A stretch of 64,000 nt of DNA, from the NCBI GenBank assembly GCA_900318445.1, contig ONKO01000001.1:339116-403115 (forward strand). Reading direction: 5' to 3'. Within the stretch, counting starts at the first letter, position 1. Each line of letters opens with the position of its first letter. The DNA comes from an uncultured Bacteroidales bacterium (GTDB lineage Bacteria > Bacteroidota > Bacteroidia > Bacteroidales > UBA932). Both the position numbers and the translations under genes were made by a program. The notes beneath the pieces were generated by a model. The model saw only the letters and a program-made list of their open reading frames with translations. It made no database searches and was not told where the DNA came from. Of this stretch, positions 51,556-62,212 are shown one piece after another.

Positions 51556-53526
51556 ATGGAAGAAAAGAAACCCCTCTCCCTTCCGGAGAACGCGCACCGG
51601 GAGCTCAAGGCCGGTGAAGAGTACCGCCCCATCCTGGATCCCGCACAGAAATATGCCGAGGCTACGCCGTATTCGGTGGCTGTGGGCATCCTCATGGTCA
51701 TTTTGTTCAGCGCCGCAGCGGCATACCTGGGCCTCAAGGTGGGTCAGGTGTTCGAGGCCGCCATCCCCATCGCCATCATCGCGGTGGGCCTTACCGGCGC
51801 CCTGGGCCTCAAGCAGGGGCTTTCCCAGAACGTGATTATCCAGAGTATCGGCGGCTGCAGCGGCGCTGTGGTAGCCGGCGCCATCTTCACCCTGCCCGCC
51901 ATCTATATCCTGGGCGTTGAGGTGAGTTTCTGGCAAATGGCCCTGAGTTCGCTCCTCGGAGGTGTGCTGGGCATTCTGTTCCTCATTCCGTTCCGTAAAT
52001 ACTTTGTGAAAGAGATGCACGGGAAGTACCCCTTCCCGGAGGCAACTGCCACCACGCAGGTACTCATCAGCGGTGAAGGCGGCGGCTCCAGTGCCAAGAC
52101 ACTGATTACGGCCGGCCTCATCGGCGGGCTGTACGACTTTGCCGTGGCCACCTTCGGCACCTGGGCCGAGACCGTCTCCACCACGGTCATGGGCTGGGGC
52201 GCCGCCCTTGCGGACAAAGCCAAACTGGTCCTGAAGATGAACACCGGCGCGGCCGTGCTGGGCCTGGGCTATATCATCGGCCTTAAATATTCCTTCATCA
52301 TCTGCTGCGGCTCCTTCCTGGTATGGCTCGTGATTATCCCGCTCATGAACCTTATCTGGGGCGGTGACGTGCTGGACCTGATGGGAACGGGTATCGCTTC
52401 CACCGTGGGCCAGATGGCTCCGGAGGAGATTTTCAAGACGTATGCCCGTCACATCGGCATTGGCGGCATTGCGACGGCCGGCATCATCGGCATTGTCAAG
52501 AGCTTTGGCGTCATTAAGAGCGCTGCCGGCCTGGCCGTGAAGGAGTTCCGCCGCAAGCCCGGCACCCTGGACGAGAAAGCCGTGCGTACGGAGGAAGACC
52601 TTCCCATGAAGACGGTGGTCTTCGGCGTTGTCATCGCCCTTCTCTGCATCTTCGCCTTCTTCGCCTTTGGCGGAGTGGTCAACAATATCTGGCAGGCCCT
52701 GGTGGGTCTTGTGATTGTGGCTGTGGTGAGCTTCCTGTTCACGACGGTGGCGGCCAATGCCATTGCCATTGTGGGCTCCAACCCCGTGAGCGGCATGACG
52801 CTCATGACCCTTATCATCGCTTCCCTCATCCTCGTGGCCGTGGGCCTCAAGGGCAATACCGGCATGGCCGCGGCCCTGGTGATCGGCGGTGTGGTGTGCA
52901 CGGCCCTTTCCGTAGCCGGCTCCTTCATCACAGACCTCAAAATCGGTTACTGGCTGGGCTCCACGCCCAAGGTGCAGGAAGGCTGGAAGTTCCTGGGCGT
53001 AGCGGTATCGGCCGTCACCGTGTGCGGTGTCATGCTGGTGCTCAACAAGACGTATGGCTTCACCGGAGACGAGGCCCTGGTTGCGCCCCAGGCCAATGCC
53101 ATGGCGGCCGTCATCCAGCCCATGTTCAGCGGCGGCGGCGCTCCCTGGCTGCTGTACGGCATTGGTGCGGTCATCGCCCTGGTGCTCAATTTCTGCAAGG
53201 TTCCCGCCCTGCCGTTTGCCCTGGGCATGTTCATTCCCATCGACCTCAACCTGCCCCTCCTCGTGGGCGGCGCCATTTCCTGGTTTGTAAGCACCCGTTC
53301 CAAGGATGCTGCCGTCAACAGCGCGCGCATGGAGAAGGGTACCCTCATCGCTTCCGGCTTCATTGCCGGCGGCGCCCTCATGGGTGTGGTGAGCGCCATC
53401 CTGCGGTTTGCCAACGTAGACCTGTACATGACGCAGTGGGCGGCAAACTACGGCGAAGCTGTAGCCATTGTCCCGTTCCTCGCCATTATTGGCTATATGG
53501 TGTACGCTTCCATGAAAAAGGAGTAG
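51556..53526 (+). CDS. OPT-family oligopeptide transporter
   Basis: A 656-residue protein with about 15 membrane segments and OPT-family motifs (ATPYSVAVGILM, AAAYLGLKVGQVFEAAIP, KYPFPEATA, SKSIFWP-like segments absent). It imports small peptides with protons. It is divergent from pepT. Confidence 0.93.
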   Translation: MEEKKPLSLPENAHRELKAGEEYRPILDPAQKYAEATPYSVAVGILMVILFSAAAAYLGLKVGQVFEAAIPIAIIAVGLTGALGLKQGLSQNVIIQSIGGCSGAVVAGAIFTLPAIYILGVEVSFWQMALSSLLGGVLGILFLIPFRKYFVKEMHGKYPFPEATATTQVLISGEGGGSSAKTLITAGLIGGLYDFAVATFGTWAETVSTTVMGWGAALADKAKLVLKMNTGAAVLGLGYIIGLKYSFIICCGSFLVWLVIIPLMNLIWGGDVLDLMGTGIASTVGQMAPEEIFKTYARHIGIGGIATAGIIGIVKSFGVIKSAAGLAVKEFRRKPGTLDEKAVRTEEDLPMKTVVFGVVIALLCIFAFFAFGGVVNNIWQALVGLVIVAVVSFLFTTVAANAIAIVGSNPVSGMTLMTLIIASLILVAVGLKGNTGMAAALVIGGVVCTALSVAGSFITDLKIGYWLGSTPKVQEGWKFLGVAVSAVTVCGVMLVLNKTYGFTGDEALVAPQANAMAAVIQPMFSGGGAPWLLYGIGAVIALVLNFCKVPALPFALGMFIPIDLNLPLLVGGAISWFVSTRSKDAAVNSARMEKGTLIASGFIAGGALMGVVSAILRFANVDLYMTQWAANYGEAVAIVPFLAIIGYMVYASMKKE

Positions 53527-53546
53527 AACCTCTCGCGATTTTTTCG

Positions 53547-53554
53547 TAAATTTG
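53547..53554 (+). promoter_or_regulatory. -7 box (TAAATTTG) of the glpABCT operon
   Basis: Matches TAnnTTTG. It overlaps a possible upstream GTG at 53554, which supports the GTG at 53575 as the glpA start. Confidence 0.5.
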
Positions 53555-53574
53555 TGTCCACAAACCTAATCACT

Positions 53575-55170
53575 GTGAACGCAAACGAATTTGATGTCAT
53601 TATCATTGGCGGAGGTATCACCGGCGCCGGCACGCAGCGTGACTGCGCCATGCGCGGGCTAAGAACCCTTCTGATAGAACGTTCCGACATTGCTACCGGC
53701 GCCACGGGCCGTAACCATGGCCTGCTGCACTCCGGTGCACGCTATGCGGTCAACGACCCCGAAAGCGCAGAGGAATGCATTAAAGAGAACATGATTCTCC
53801 GCCGCATTGCAGCCCATTGCATCGACGAGACCGACGGCCTGTTCATAACCCTGCCGGAAGACGACCTCGCTTACCAGCAAACCTTCGTGGATGCCTGCCG
53901 CCGTGCGGGCATCGGCGCAGAAATCATCGACCCCGAACTGGCCCGGCGCATGGAGCCTTCCGTGAACCCGGACCTCATTGGCGCCGTCAAGGTGCCGGAC
54001 GGCAGCGTAGACCCTTTCCGCCTGTGCGCGGCCAACATGCTGGATGCCAAACTCCGCGGCGGCCAGGTGCGCCTGCACACAGAGGTCACCGGCTTCATCA
54101 AGGAGGGCAACACCATCAAGGGTGTGCACACCGTGAACCGTCAGACCGGTGAGAAGGCCGATTACTATGCGCCCGTCACCGTCAATGCCTGCGGTATCTG
54201 GGGGCAGCACATCGCGGAACTCGCCGGCGTGAAGGTGGGCATGTTCCCGGCCAAGGGAGCCCTCCTCATCTTTGCCCACCGCGTCAACAACGTCGTCATC
54301 AACCGTTGCCGCAAGCCGGCCAACGCCGATATCCTGGTGCCGGGAGACACGGTCTGTGTTATCGGCACAACTTCTACCCGCATCCCCTTCGAGGAATGCG
54401 ACCACGTTGCCGTCACCCCCGACGAAGTCACGCTCCTTATCACCGAAGGCGCCAAGCTGGCCCCGTCGCTCTCCTCTACCCGCATCCTCCGCGCCTATGC
54501 CGGCGTGCGTCCGCTGGTGAGCGCCGATGACGATCCGTCGGGCCGAAACATCTCCCGCGGCATCGTGTGCCTGGACCATGAAACCCGCGACGGCCTCAAG
54601 GGCTTTATCACCATTACGGGCGGCAAGCTCATGACCTACCGCCTTATGGCAGAAATCGCCACGGACGCCGTTTGCCGCAAGCTGGCCATTGAGAAGGCCT
54701 GCGAGACGGCCGATATCCCTCTCCCGGGCTCGGAAGAGAAATCCTACGAGGCCGTGGCCCAGAAGATCTGGGAAGCACCCACTACTGCCCAGAAGGCGGC
54801 TGCCTCCCGTATGGGCACCCGCGCCAGCCGTATCCGTACCGGCAACAAGCGGGACGACGCCCTCATCTGCGAATGCGAGGAAGTGTCGGTGGGGGAAATC
54901 AACGCCGCCATCGATCGTCTGGAAGTGAGCACCCTCACAGACCTTCGCCGGCGCACCCGCGTGGGCATGGGTACCTGCCAGGGTGAGTTCTGCGCCTGCC
55001 GTGCCGCCGGCCTTCTGGCCAAGGCGCATGGCTGCATCGAGCGCGAGAGGAAAGACCTGGAAGATTTCCTCCAGGAGCGCTGGAAGGGCAATTTCCCCAT
55101 CGGCTGGGGAGACACCCTCCGGGAAGCCGAATATACACAGTGGGTCTATAAACACGTACTGGGTCTATGA
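53575..55170 (+). CDS. glpA: Anaerobic glycerol-3-phosphate dehydrogenase subunit A
   Basis: A 531-residue flavoprotein starting at the GTG at 53575. It has the FAD-binding motif GGGITGAGTQRD, the GATGRNHGLLHSGARY segment and a C-terminal BFD-like [2Fe-2S] domain with cysteines in ICECEEV and GTCQGEFCAC. It oxidises glycerol 3-phosphate to dihydroxyacetone phosphate and passes electrons to GlpB/GlpC and the menaquinone pool. It overlaps glpB by 4 bases. Confidence 0.95.
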   Translation: MNANEFDVIIIGGGITGAGTQRDCAMRGLRTLLIERSDIATGATGRNHGLLHSGARYAVNDPESAEECIKENMILRRIAAHCIDETDGLFITLPEDDLAYQQTFVDACRRAGIGAEIIDPELARRMEPSVNPDLIGAVKVPDGSVDPFRLCAANMLDAKLRGGQVRLHTEVTGFIKEGNTIKGVHTVNRQTGEKADYYAPVTVNACGIWGQHIAELAGVKVGMFPAKGALLIFAHRVNNVVINRCRKPANADILVPGDTVCVIGTTSTRIPFEECDHVAVTPDEVTLLITEGAKLAPSLSSTRILRAYAGVRPLVSADDDPSGRNISRGIVCLDHETRDGLKGFITITGGKLMTYRLMAEIATDAVCRKLAIEKACETADIPLPGSEEKSYEAVAQKIWEAPTTAQKAAASRMGTRASRIRTGNKRDDALICECEEVSVGEINAAIDRLEVSTLTDLRRRTRVGMGTCQGEFCACRAAGLLAKAHGCIERERKDLEDFLQERWKGNFPIGWGDTLREAEYTQWVYKHVLGL

Positions 55171-56291
55171 AATTCGATACTGTCATCATAGGTGGCGGCC
55201 TGGCCGGCATGGTAGCCGGCATCACCCTGGAGAAAGCAGGGAAGAAAACCGCCATCATCAGCACCGGGCAAAACGCCCTGCATTTTTTCTCGGGCAGCTT
55301 TGAATCCCTTCAGGAGCCCGAGCAGCGCATCGTGGACCTCTTCTCCGAGGCCGGCGTGCGGCTTCACTACAGCCCCGGCGTGCGCCTGATGCCGCTGGGC
55401 ACTTTTCGGGAATCGGCCCTCGCGCTGGAAGACATCGACATCTTCCCGTCGGCCCAGTTTGCCCGGAAGGTTCTCATCGTGAACTTCCTGGGCTACCACG
55501 ACTTCTTCTCTTCTTTCCTGGCCGATGGCCTGGAGAAGCAGGGCATGAGCTGCCGCGTGCGCTTTTTGAACCTGCCGGAGATGGAGAAACTGGAGCAGAG
55601 CCCCAGCGAAATGCGTTCTGTCCAGATTGCCCGCACCATGGACCGCGTATGGGAGAAAGTGGTGCAGGAGGTGCGCGTGCTGCTCAAGGACGAGGACACC
55701 GTGGTGCTGCCGCAGGTGTTCGGCCTGCAGGACATGTCTGTTCCCGGCCGCATCCGCCAGGGCATTCCCGCCCGCGTCGTATTTGCGGGCACGCTGCCGC
55801 CGTCGGTTCCCGGCCTCCGTACCCAGATTCTCCTCAAGCAGCGTTACCAGCTGCTGGGAGGTACTTACTTCATGGGAGACGAGGTCGTGCGCGCCCACAT
55901 GCATGACGGTGTGGTGCATTCAGTGGCTACCAAAAACCTGGACAACCACTACATTGAAGGAGACCACTTTATCCTGGCTACGGGGGGCTATTTCTCCAAG
56001 GGACTGGTATCCAACCCCTTCCAGGTGTTCGAGCCGGTCTTCGGCCTCGATGTGGAGTACAATGAAGACCGCAACGCCTGGTACAATCCCGCGTTCAAGG
56101 AGGACCAGCCCTATATGCATTTTGGCGTCAAGGCCGACGAAAACCTCCATGCCCTGAAGGACGGGCAGCCTGTGGAGAACCTCTACGTGGCCGGCTCTGT
56201 CCTGGGGAACAACCGTCCCGAGTTTGGTACAGCCGCCGGTAAGGCTGTCCGTACGGCCCTGAAGGCCGCCGATGAGATTCTTAAGGTATGA
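55167..56291 (+). CDS. glpB: Anaerobic glycerol-3-phosphate dehydrogenase subunit B
   Basis: A 374-residue flavoprotein with FAD motif GGGLAGMVAGI and GlpB features (HFFSGSFESL, FVAGTLPPSVPG-like segment, VAGSVLGNNRP). It forms the catalytic dimer with GlpA. Both ends overlap neighbouring genes by 4 bases (ATGA). Confidence 0.94.
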   Translation: MKFDTVIIGGGLAGMVAGITLEKAGKKTAIISTGQNALHFFSGSFESLQEPEQRIVDLFSEAGVRLHYSPGVRLMPLGTFRESALALEDIDIFPSAQFARKVLIVNFLGYHDFFSSFLADGLEKQGMSCRVRFLNLPEMEKLEQSPSEMRSVQIARTMDRVWEKVVQEVRVLLKDEDTVVLPQVFGLQDMSVPGRIRQGIPARVVFAGTLPPSVPGLRTQILLKQRYQLLGGTYFMGDEVVRAHMHDGVVHSVATKNLDNHYIEGDHFILATGGYFSKGLVSNPFQVFEPVFGLDVEYNEDRNAWYNPAFKEDQPYMHFGVKADENLHALKDGQPVENLYVAGSVLGNNRPEFGTAAGKAVRTALKAADEILKV

Positions 56292-57505
56292 AACTACAGG
56301 AATATACAGAGAGCAAGCACAACTTTGAGGAGTGCATGAAGTGCACGGTGTGCACCGCTTACTGCCCCGTGCTGCAGGCCAATCCGCTCTATCCCGGCCC
56401 CAAGCAGGCCGGCCCCGACGGTGAACGCCTGCGTCTGAAGGACCCCTACTTCTTTAACCAGGCCCTCAAGTACTGCCTTAACTGCAAGCGCTGCGAAGTG
56501 GCCTGCCCGTCGGGGGTGAATGTGGCGGACCTTATTCAGAGCGCCCGCATCAAATACGACCATACCCCGCCCAAGCTGCGGGATGTCATGCTGGCCAACA
56601 CCGACTTCATGGGCAAGCTGGCCCGTCCGTTCGCGCCCATCGTGAACGGGGTTACGGGCCTGGGCATTACCAAGACGGTCCTGGACGCTACGCTCAAGAT
56701 AGACCATCACCGCACTTTCCCTAAGTACAGCGGCACCAGCTTCGAGGGCTGGCTCAAGCGTCATAGGAAGGAGCAGGCGGCGTTCCCGGAGCAGGTGGCC
56801 TACTTCCATGGCTGCTATGTGAACTACAACTATCCCCAGTTGGGCAAGGACCTCGTGAAGGTGCTCAATGCCCTGGGGGTGGGCGTACAGCTGCTGGAAA
56901 AGGAGAAGTGCTGCGGCATCGCCCTCATTGCCAACGGCATGTCGGCCCAGGCCCGGAAGCACGCCGAGCACAATGTGGAGCAGTTGCGGCAGGCCGTCAC
57001 CGGGAAGGGACTCAAAGTTGTCACCACCTCCTCTACCTGCACGCTCACCATGAGGGAGGAATATCCCAACCTGCTGGGGGTGGACAATGCCGATGTCCGT
57101 GAATCCCTCCTCCTGGCCACCCGTTTCATTTACGAAAAACTGGAGAAAGGGGCCCAGCTCAAGTTCAAGCCAGGCTATCACAAGAAAGTCGCCTACCATA
57201 CCCCCTGCCATCTGGAAAAGATGGGCTGGGGCATCTTCTCCCAGAAGCTGCTTCAGATGATCCCCGGCGTGGAGTTCACGCTTCTCGACAGCAACTGCTG
57301 CGGCATCTCGGGAACCTATGGCTTCAAGAAAGAGAATTACGAGGTTTCCCAGGCCATTGGCGAGCCCCTCTTCGCCCAAATCCGTTCCGTGAATCCGGAG
57401 GTGGTTGCCTGCGACTGCGAAACCTGCAAGTGGCAGATTGAGATGAGCACCGGCTACACTGTTATGAACCCCATCTCCATCTTAGCGGAAGCAATAGAAT
57501 CATAA
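56288..57505 (+). CDS. glpC: Anaerobic glycerol-3-phosphate dehydrogenase subunit C
   Basis: A 405-residue iron-sulfur protein with two ferredoxin motifs (CMKCTVCTAYCP and CLNCKRCEVACP) and two CCG domains (EKCCGIAL and SNCCGISG). It anchors GlpAB to the membrane and passes electrons to quinone. glpT follows after 5 bases. Confidence 0.95.
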   Translation: MKLQEYTESKHNFEECMKCTVCTAYCPVLQANPLYPGPKQAGPDGERLRLKDPYFFNQALKYCLNCKRCEVACPSGVNVADLIQSARIKYDHTPPKLRDVMLANTDFMGKLARPFAPIVNGVTGLGITKTVLDATLKIDHHRTFPKYSGTSFEGWLKRHRKEQAAFPEQVAYFHGCYVNYNYPQLGKDLVKVLNALGVGVQLLEKEKCCGIALIANGMSAQARKHAEHNVEQLRQAVTGKGLKVVTTSSTCTLTMREEYPNLLGVDNADVRESLLLATRFIYEKLEKGAQLKFKPGYHKKVAYHTPCHLEKMGWGIFSQKLLQMIPGVEFTLLDSNCCGISGTYGFKKENYEVSQAIGEPLFAQIRSVNPEVVACDCETCKWQIEMSTGYTVMNPISILAEAIES

Positions 57506-57510
57506 TAACC

Positions 57511-58881
57511 ATGTTAAAATTCCTTCAGCAGCCGGCCTACCTTCCGGCGCAGACCGGCCCGGAGGCCGATGCCAAGTACAAGCGCTTGCGCCTGCAGGTT
57601 TTTGTGGGCGCTTTCATCGGCTATGCCGGTTTCTATCTGGTTCGCAAGAACCTTTCCATGGCCATTCCGGCCATGGCGGCCCTGGGTTTTGCCAAGACCG
57701 AACTGGGCTTTGTGCTGGGCCTCAATGCCGCAGCCTATGCCCTGTCCAAGTTCCTCATGGGAAGTGTGAGCGACCGCTCCAATGCCCGCGCCTTCCTGCC
57801 GCTGGGCCTTATCCTTACGGCCATTTCCATGTGCTTCATGATTGTGCCCATCCAGTTTATCGGCGCAGAGCATAAGACCATGGCCATTCTGGTGATGGGT
57901 GTCCTCAACTGCCTGGTGGGCTGGTTTAACGGTATGGGCTGGCCTCCCTGCGGCCGCGTCATGACGCACTGGTTCTCCGTGAGCGAGCGCGGCACCATGA
58001 TGAGCATCTGGAACTGCGCGCACAATGTGGGCGGTGCCCTGGTGGGCCCCATGGCTACGTACGGCGCCGTGTGGTTCGGCAGCTGGTTCTATGGTTCGCA
58101 TACAGAGCTGTACTTCCTCATCGGCACATTTGCATTCCCGGCGGCCGTCGCCCTTCTGATTGCCCTTCTGGCCTATGTCCTGCTGCGCGATACGCCCCAG
58201 TCCTGCGGCCTTCCTTCGGTTGAGGCCTGGCGCAACGACTACCCCAAGAACTACTCCGAGAAACACGAGAAGACCCTCACCACCCGTGAAATCTTCTTCC
58301 AGTATGTGCTCAACAACAAGTTCCTGTGGTTCATCGCCCTGTCCAACGCCTTTGTGTACATGGTGCGTTACGGCTGCCTGGACTGGGCTCCTACCATCCT
58401 CACGGAAAAGGGCATTGACCTCAAGAGCGCCGGCTGGGCCTATTTTGCCTATGAGTTCGCCGCCATTCCCGGCACGCTCCTCTGCGGCTGGCTCTCCGAC
58501 AAACTGTTCAAAGGCAAGCGCGCCCTTCCTACCATCCTCTTCATGGGACTGGTGCTGGTGTTCATCGTGCTTTACTGGCAGTTTATCGACAACCTCACCA
58601 TGGTCATCATCTGCCTTATCGGCATCGGCTTCTTCATCTATGGCCCTGTGATGCTTATCGGCGTGCAGGCTCTGGATCTGGCTCCCAAGAACGCTGCCGG
58701 CACGGCCGCCGGCCTCACCGGCTTCTTTGGCTATTTCCTTGGTACCTTCATCCTGGCCAACACGGTCATCGGCTGGGTAGCCCAGAACTTTGGCTGGAGT
58801 TGGACCTTCCTGCTCCTTGTCGCCGCCTGCCTCCTCTCCATGTTCTTCATGGGCCTCACCCTCAAAGAAGAGAGCAAATAG
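57511..58881 (+). CDS. glpT: Glycerol-3-phosphate transporter (MFS, OPA family)
   Basis: A 456-residue protein with 12 membrane segments and organophosphate:phosphate antiporter motifs (GYAGFYLVRKNLSMAIPAM, NGMGWPPCGRVMTHWF, MVRYGCLDWAP). It exchanges glycerol 3-phosphate for phosphate and lies directly after glpC, which supports GlpT over other OPA members. Confidence 0.92.
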   Translation: MLKFLQQPAYLPAQTGPEADAKYKRLRLQVFVGAFIGYAGFYLVRKNLSMAIPAMAALGFAKTELGFVLGLNAAAYALSKFLMGSVSDRSNARAFLPLGLILTAISMCFMIVPIQFIGAEHKTMAILVMGVLNCLVGWFNGMGWPPCGRVMTHWFSVSERGTMMSIWNCAHNVGGALVGPMATYGAVWFGSWFYGSHTELYFLIGTFAFPAAVALLIALLAYVLLRDTPQSCGLPSVEAWRNDYPKNYSEKHEKTLTTREIFFQYVLNNKFLWFIALSNAFVYMVRYGCLDWAPTILTEKGIDLKSAGWAYFAYEFAAIPGTLLCGWLSDKLFKGKRALPTILFMGLVLVFIVLYWQFIDNLTMVIICLIGIGFFIYGPVMLIGVQALDLAPKNAAGTAAGLTGFFGYFLGTFILANTVIGWVAQNFGWSWTFLLLVAACLLSMFFMGLTLKEESK

Positions 58882-58921
58882 CGCTGATGCGTAATTGCCT
58901 GATCTTCAGGTGAATATAGAA

Positions 58922-58951
58922 TGTCGGGTGCACCGCGCGGTGCACCCGACA
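58922..58951. terminator. Perfect 30-bp palindrome between convergent glpT and glpF
   Basis: TGTCGGGTGCACCGC (58922-58936) is followed at once by its reverse complement (58937-58951). It lies between the stops of two convergent operons and is probably a bidirectional terminator, although no T run follows it. Confidence 0.6.
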
Positions 58952-58989
58952 ATTCGTAAATAGCTCAGCCGCAGCGAGTTATGCCTCAG

Positions 58990-59727
58990 CTAGAAAACCA
59001 GCAGGAAGAGGCCGGCGGCGAGGCAGGCACCCAGCATGGGGCCGGCGACGGGGACCCAGCTGTAGGACCAGCCGCTGTCGCGCTTGCCTTCGATGGGAAG
59101 GACGGCGTGGGCGCAGCGCGGCGAAAGGTCGCGGGCGGGGTTCATGGCATAGCCGGTGGTTCCGCCGAGGGACATGCCGAGGGCCATGATGACGCAGGTG
59201 ACGGGCCAGGCGCCGATGGCGCCGGTCTGGGCCGATACGGGCCCTACCTGGAAGGCGTTGCCCTGTGTGCCCAGCGCCAGGATGAGGAACACCAGGATGC
59301 AGGTGGCAATGAACTCACTCAGGAAATTGCGCCAGGGATTCCAGATGGCGGGCATTGTGCAGAAGGTGCCCAGCATAGTGTCGGGTTGGTCTGCCGTGGC
59401 CTTGTAGTGGTCTTTATAGAATACGTATACCAGCACGGCGCCCACAAAGCCGCCCAGCATCTGGGCCACGATGTAGCCGCACACCTGTGCCCAGGCGAAC
59501 TTGCCGGCAATGGCAAGGCCCAGCGTTACGGCCGGGTTGAGGTGGGCGCCCGATACGGGGCCGGCCACCAGTACACCCATCATTACGGCCAGGCCCCAGG
59601 CCAGGGAAATGACTACCCAGCCGGCGCCCTGCGCCTTGGATTTGTTCAGAGAGCAGGCGGCGCATACGCCGTCGCCGAAGAGCACCAGGATCAGGGTGCC
59701 CAGAAATTCGAATACGTAAGGGTTCAT
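58990..59727 (-). CDS. glpF: Glycerol facilitator (MIP family aquaglyceroporin)
   Basis: A 245-residue protein with six membrane segments and both NPA motifs (HLNPAVT and AMNPARDL); the aspartate after the second NPAR is typical of glycerol-conducting members. It overlaps glpK by 4 bases and is the last gene of the operon. Confidence 0.95.
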   Translation of the reverse strand: MNPYVFEFLGTLILVLFGDGVCAACSLNKSKAQGAGWVVISLAWGLAVMMGVLVAGPVSGAHLNPAVTLGLAIAGKFAWAQVCGYIVAQMLGGFVGAVLVYVFYKDHYKATADQPDTMLGTFCTMPAIWNPWRNFLSEFIATCILVFLILALGTQGNAFQVGPVSAQTGAIGAWPVTCVIMALGMSLGGTTGYAMNPARDLSPRCAHAVLPIEGKRDSGWSYSWVPVAGPMLGACLAAGLFLLVF

Positions 59728-61202
59728 TTTACAGTTCTTTTAATAGCATCGGCCCAGCCCTCCTTGACGGAGGTGACATCGGCCCCGGAAGGGGAGAACG
59801 TGCGTTCCGCCTTCCACTGTTTCTTGATTTCGTCCAGGGAACTCCAGAAGCCCACGGCCAGGCCGGCCAGGTAGCAGGCGCCCATGGCGGTGGTTTCGGT
59901 GATTTGCGGCCGGATGACGGCGGTGTCCAGGATATCGGCCTGGAACTGCATCATGAGGTTGTTGCGGGAAGCGCCGCCGTCCACTTTGAGCTCCGACAGC
60001 TTTACGCCGGCGTCCTTCTCCATGGCCTGCACAATGTCCATGGTCTGGAAAGCGATGCCTTCCAGTGCCGCGCGGGCAATGTGGGCCGATGTGGTGCCGC
60101 GGGTAATGCCGCAGATGACGCCGTGGGCGTACTGATCCCAGTAGGGGGCACCCATGCCGGTGAGGGCCGGCACAAAGTAGACGCCGCCGTTGTCGGGCAC
60201 GCTGGCCGCCAGGGCTTCAATATCGGCCGATGACCGGATGATGCCCAGGCCGTCCCGCAGCCACTGCACAACCGAGCCGCCCACGAAGATGGAACCTTCG
60301 AGGGCATAGTTGACGGTATCGCCGATTTTCCACGCTACCGTGGTGAGGAGGTTGTTCTTCGAAAGGATGGGCTTGGTGCCGGTGTTCATGAGGAGGAAGC
60401 AGCCGGTGCCGTAGGTGTTCTTTACGCTGCCGGGCTGGGTGCACATCTGGCCGAAGAGGGCCGCCTGCTGGTCTCCGGCGATACCGGCGATGGGAACCTC
60501 GTGTGCAAAGATGGTGGTCTTGGTGTGACCGTACACTTCCGAAGAAGATTTCACGGTGGGCATCATGGAAACCGGAATGTCCAGAAGTTCCAGGAGTTCC
60601 TGGTCCCATTCCAACGTGTTGATGTTGAACAGCATGGTGCGGGAAGCATTGGAAACGTCCGTAATGTGGACTTCTCCCCGGGTGAGCTGCCATACCAGCC
60701 AGCTGTCTACCGTACCGAAGCGCAGCTTTCCGGCCCGGGCTTTTTCGCGGGCGCCCGGAACGTTGTCCAGGATCCATTTGATCTTGGTGCCGGAGAAGTA
60801 CGCGTCTATGATAAGGCCCGTCTTCTCGCGGATCTTTTCCACTAGCCCGCGCGCCTTGAGCTCGTCGCAGAAGGCCGATGTGCGGCGGTCCTGCCACACG
60901 ATGGCGTTATACACGGGAACGCCTGTTTCGGCATCCCACACGATGGTGGTTTCCCGCTGGTTGGTAATGCCGATGGCAGCAATGTCCTTGCCGTTAATGC
61001 CGATCTTTGAGATGGCCTCGGCAATGACGGCCGCCTCCGACGACCAGATTTCCATGGGATTGTGCTCCACCCATCCCGGCTGCGGGAAGTGCTGGGTAAA
61101 TTCCATCTGGGCCACGGAGCAGATGTTGCCCTCGTGGTCGAAGACAATGGCCCGGGAAGAGCTGGTCCCCTGGTCCAGGGCCAGAATGTAATTTGCGCTC
61201 AT
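59724..61202 (-). CDS. glpK: Glycerol kinase
   Basis: A 492-residue FGGY kinase with [28 protein letters not shown], the [13 protein letters not shown] motif and the [14 protein letters not shown] signature. It makes glycerol 3-phosphate for GlpABC. A single base separates it from the upstream hydrolase gene, so it belongs to the Omp85-hydrolase-glpK-glpF operon. Confidence 0.97.
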   Translation of the reverse strand: MSANYILALDQGTSSSRAIVFDHEGNICSVAQMEFTQHFPQPGWVEHNPMEIWSSEAAVIAEAISKIGINGKDIAAIGITNQRETTIVWDAETGVPVYNAIVWQDRRTSAFCDELKARGLVEKIREKTGLIIDAYFSGTKIKWILDNVPGAREKARAGKLRFGTVDSWLVWQLTRGEVHITDVSNASRTMLFNINTLEWDQELLELLDIPVSMMPTVKSSSEVYGHTKTTIFAHEVPIAGIAGDQQAALFGQMCTQPGSVKNTYGTGCFLLMNTGTKPILSKNNLLTTVAWKIGDTVNYALEGSIFVGGSVVQWLRDGLGIIRSSADIEALAASVPDNGGVYFVPALTGMGAPYWDQYAHGVICGITRGTTSAHIARAALEGIAFQTMDIVQAMEKDAGVKLSELKVDGGASRNNLMMQFQADILDTAVIRPQITETTAMGACYLAGLAVGFWSSLDEIKKQWKAERTFSPSGADVTSVKEGWADAIKRTVK

Positions 61203-61203
61203 A

Positions 61204-62211
61204 TTATTTTACGATATAACCACATGCCTCCCCGTCCGGATAGGAACCGAGTTGGATCATGTTCTTGACAGTCTTAAGGAAATTGGACACCTTGAAGATG
61301 TAGGTTTCGGGATCTTTCTGGTAAGAGTTGGCATGCACGGCGCCGGGGCATACGTACATTTCCTTATAACCCTGTTTCTTAGCATCGTAATTCATCTGCA
61401 GGTGGCTGAAGGGAACGAAGTCGTCGGCGTCTCCGTGGATGAACAGCATGGGGACGGTGCTCTTTTCCAGCTGTTTCACCGAGGAAGCCTCCCAGAAACT
61501 CCATCCATATTCTTTCTTGGTAACCAGGCTGGCGCTTTGCAGGATGTCCGGCGGAATGAAGCCGAAACTCTGCTTGCGGGTGTTGTTGAACTGGAGCACG
61601 ACGGAGGCATAGCCGCAGTCTTCCACGACGCACTTCACATAGTCGGGCAGCGGGTCTCCGCTGGCCATCATAACCGTGGCGGCGCCCATCGATACTCCGT
61701 GCAGCACCATAAAGTTGTCCTGGAACAGTTCGTGGGCGATGGGAATCCATTTTTCGATGTCGTAGCGGTCGTACCAGCCCATCTGGATTTCGTCACCCTC
61801 GGAATAACCGTGGTACTGCAAGTCCGGGAACAGGACGTTGTAGTTGAGGATGTCGCGGTACATACGCACCAGGTATAGGAAGACGAAGTGGTTGTCCGTG
61901 TAGCCGTGCACCACGATGGCGGTGCCGTTGGCCTGGGCCGGGTTGGCGGCGGGCACGTAGCAGGCGTGGATCTTTTTGTCGTCCCAGCTGGTGGTCCAGG
62001 TGTCCTTGAGGATGCCCTGGGCCTTGAGGTTGTCGTACCAGGCCGTGCTGCCGGGCAGCAGGGAATCGGCCTTATGGCGCGTGCGTTCGATGTCGTCTAC
62101 CCCGTGCGGCGTGGGCTGCAGGGCATAGTGGGACATATATTTGCCGGCCAGGCAGCTGTTGAGGGAAACGGCCACCAGGCCGATGGCAATAAGTTTGAGA
62201 AGTCTTTTCAT
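61204..62211 (-). CDS. Alpha/beta-hydrolase lipoprotein
   Basis: A 335-residue lipoprotein (lipobox Cys20, LNSC). The alpha/beta-hydrolase triad is visible: Ser174 in the GxSxG elbow (HGVSMGAA), an aspartate in [11 protein letters not shown] and a histidine in GAVHANSY; the oxyanion segment is [11 protein letters not shown]. The substrate is unknown. Its place directly before glpK-glpF, one base from each neighbour, suggests it may release glycerol from lipids or other esters, but this is inference. Confidence 0.85.
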   Translation of the reverse strand: MKRLLKLIAIGLVAVSLNSCLAGKYMSHYALQPTPHGVDDIERTRHKADSLLPGSTAWYDNLKAQGILKDTWTTSWDDKKIHACYVPAANPAQANGTAIVVHGYTDNHFVFLYLVRMYRDILNYNVLFPDLQYHGYSEGDEIQMGWYDRYDIEKWIPIAHELFQDNFMVLHGVSMGAATVMMASGDPLPDYVKCVVEDCGYASVVLQFNNTRKQSFGFIPPDILQSASLVTKKEYGWSFWEASSVKQLEKSTVPMLFIHGDADDFVPFSHLQMNYDAKKQGYKEMYVCPGAVHANSYQKDPETYIFKVSNFLKTVKNMIQLGSYPDGEACGYIVK

Positions 62212-62212
62212 A

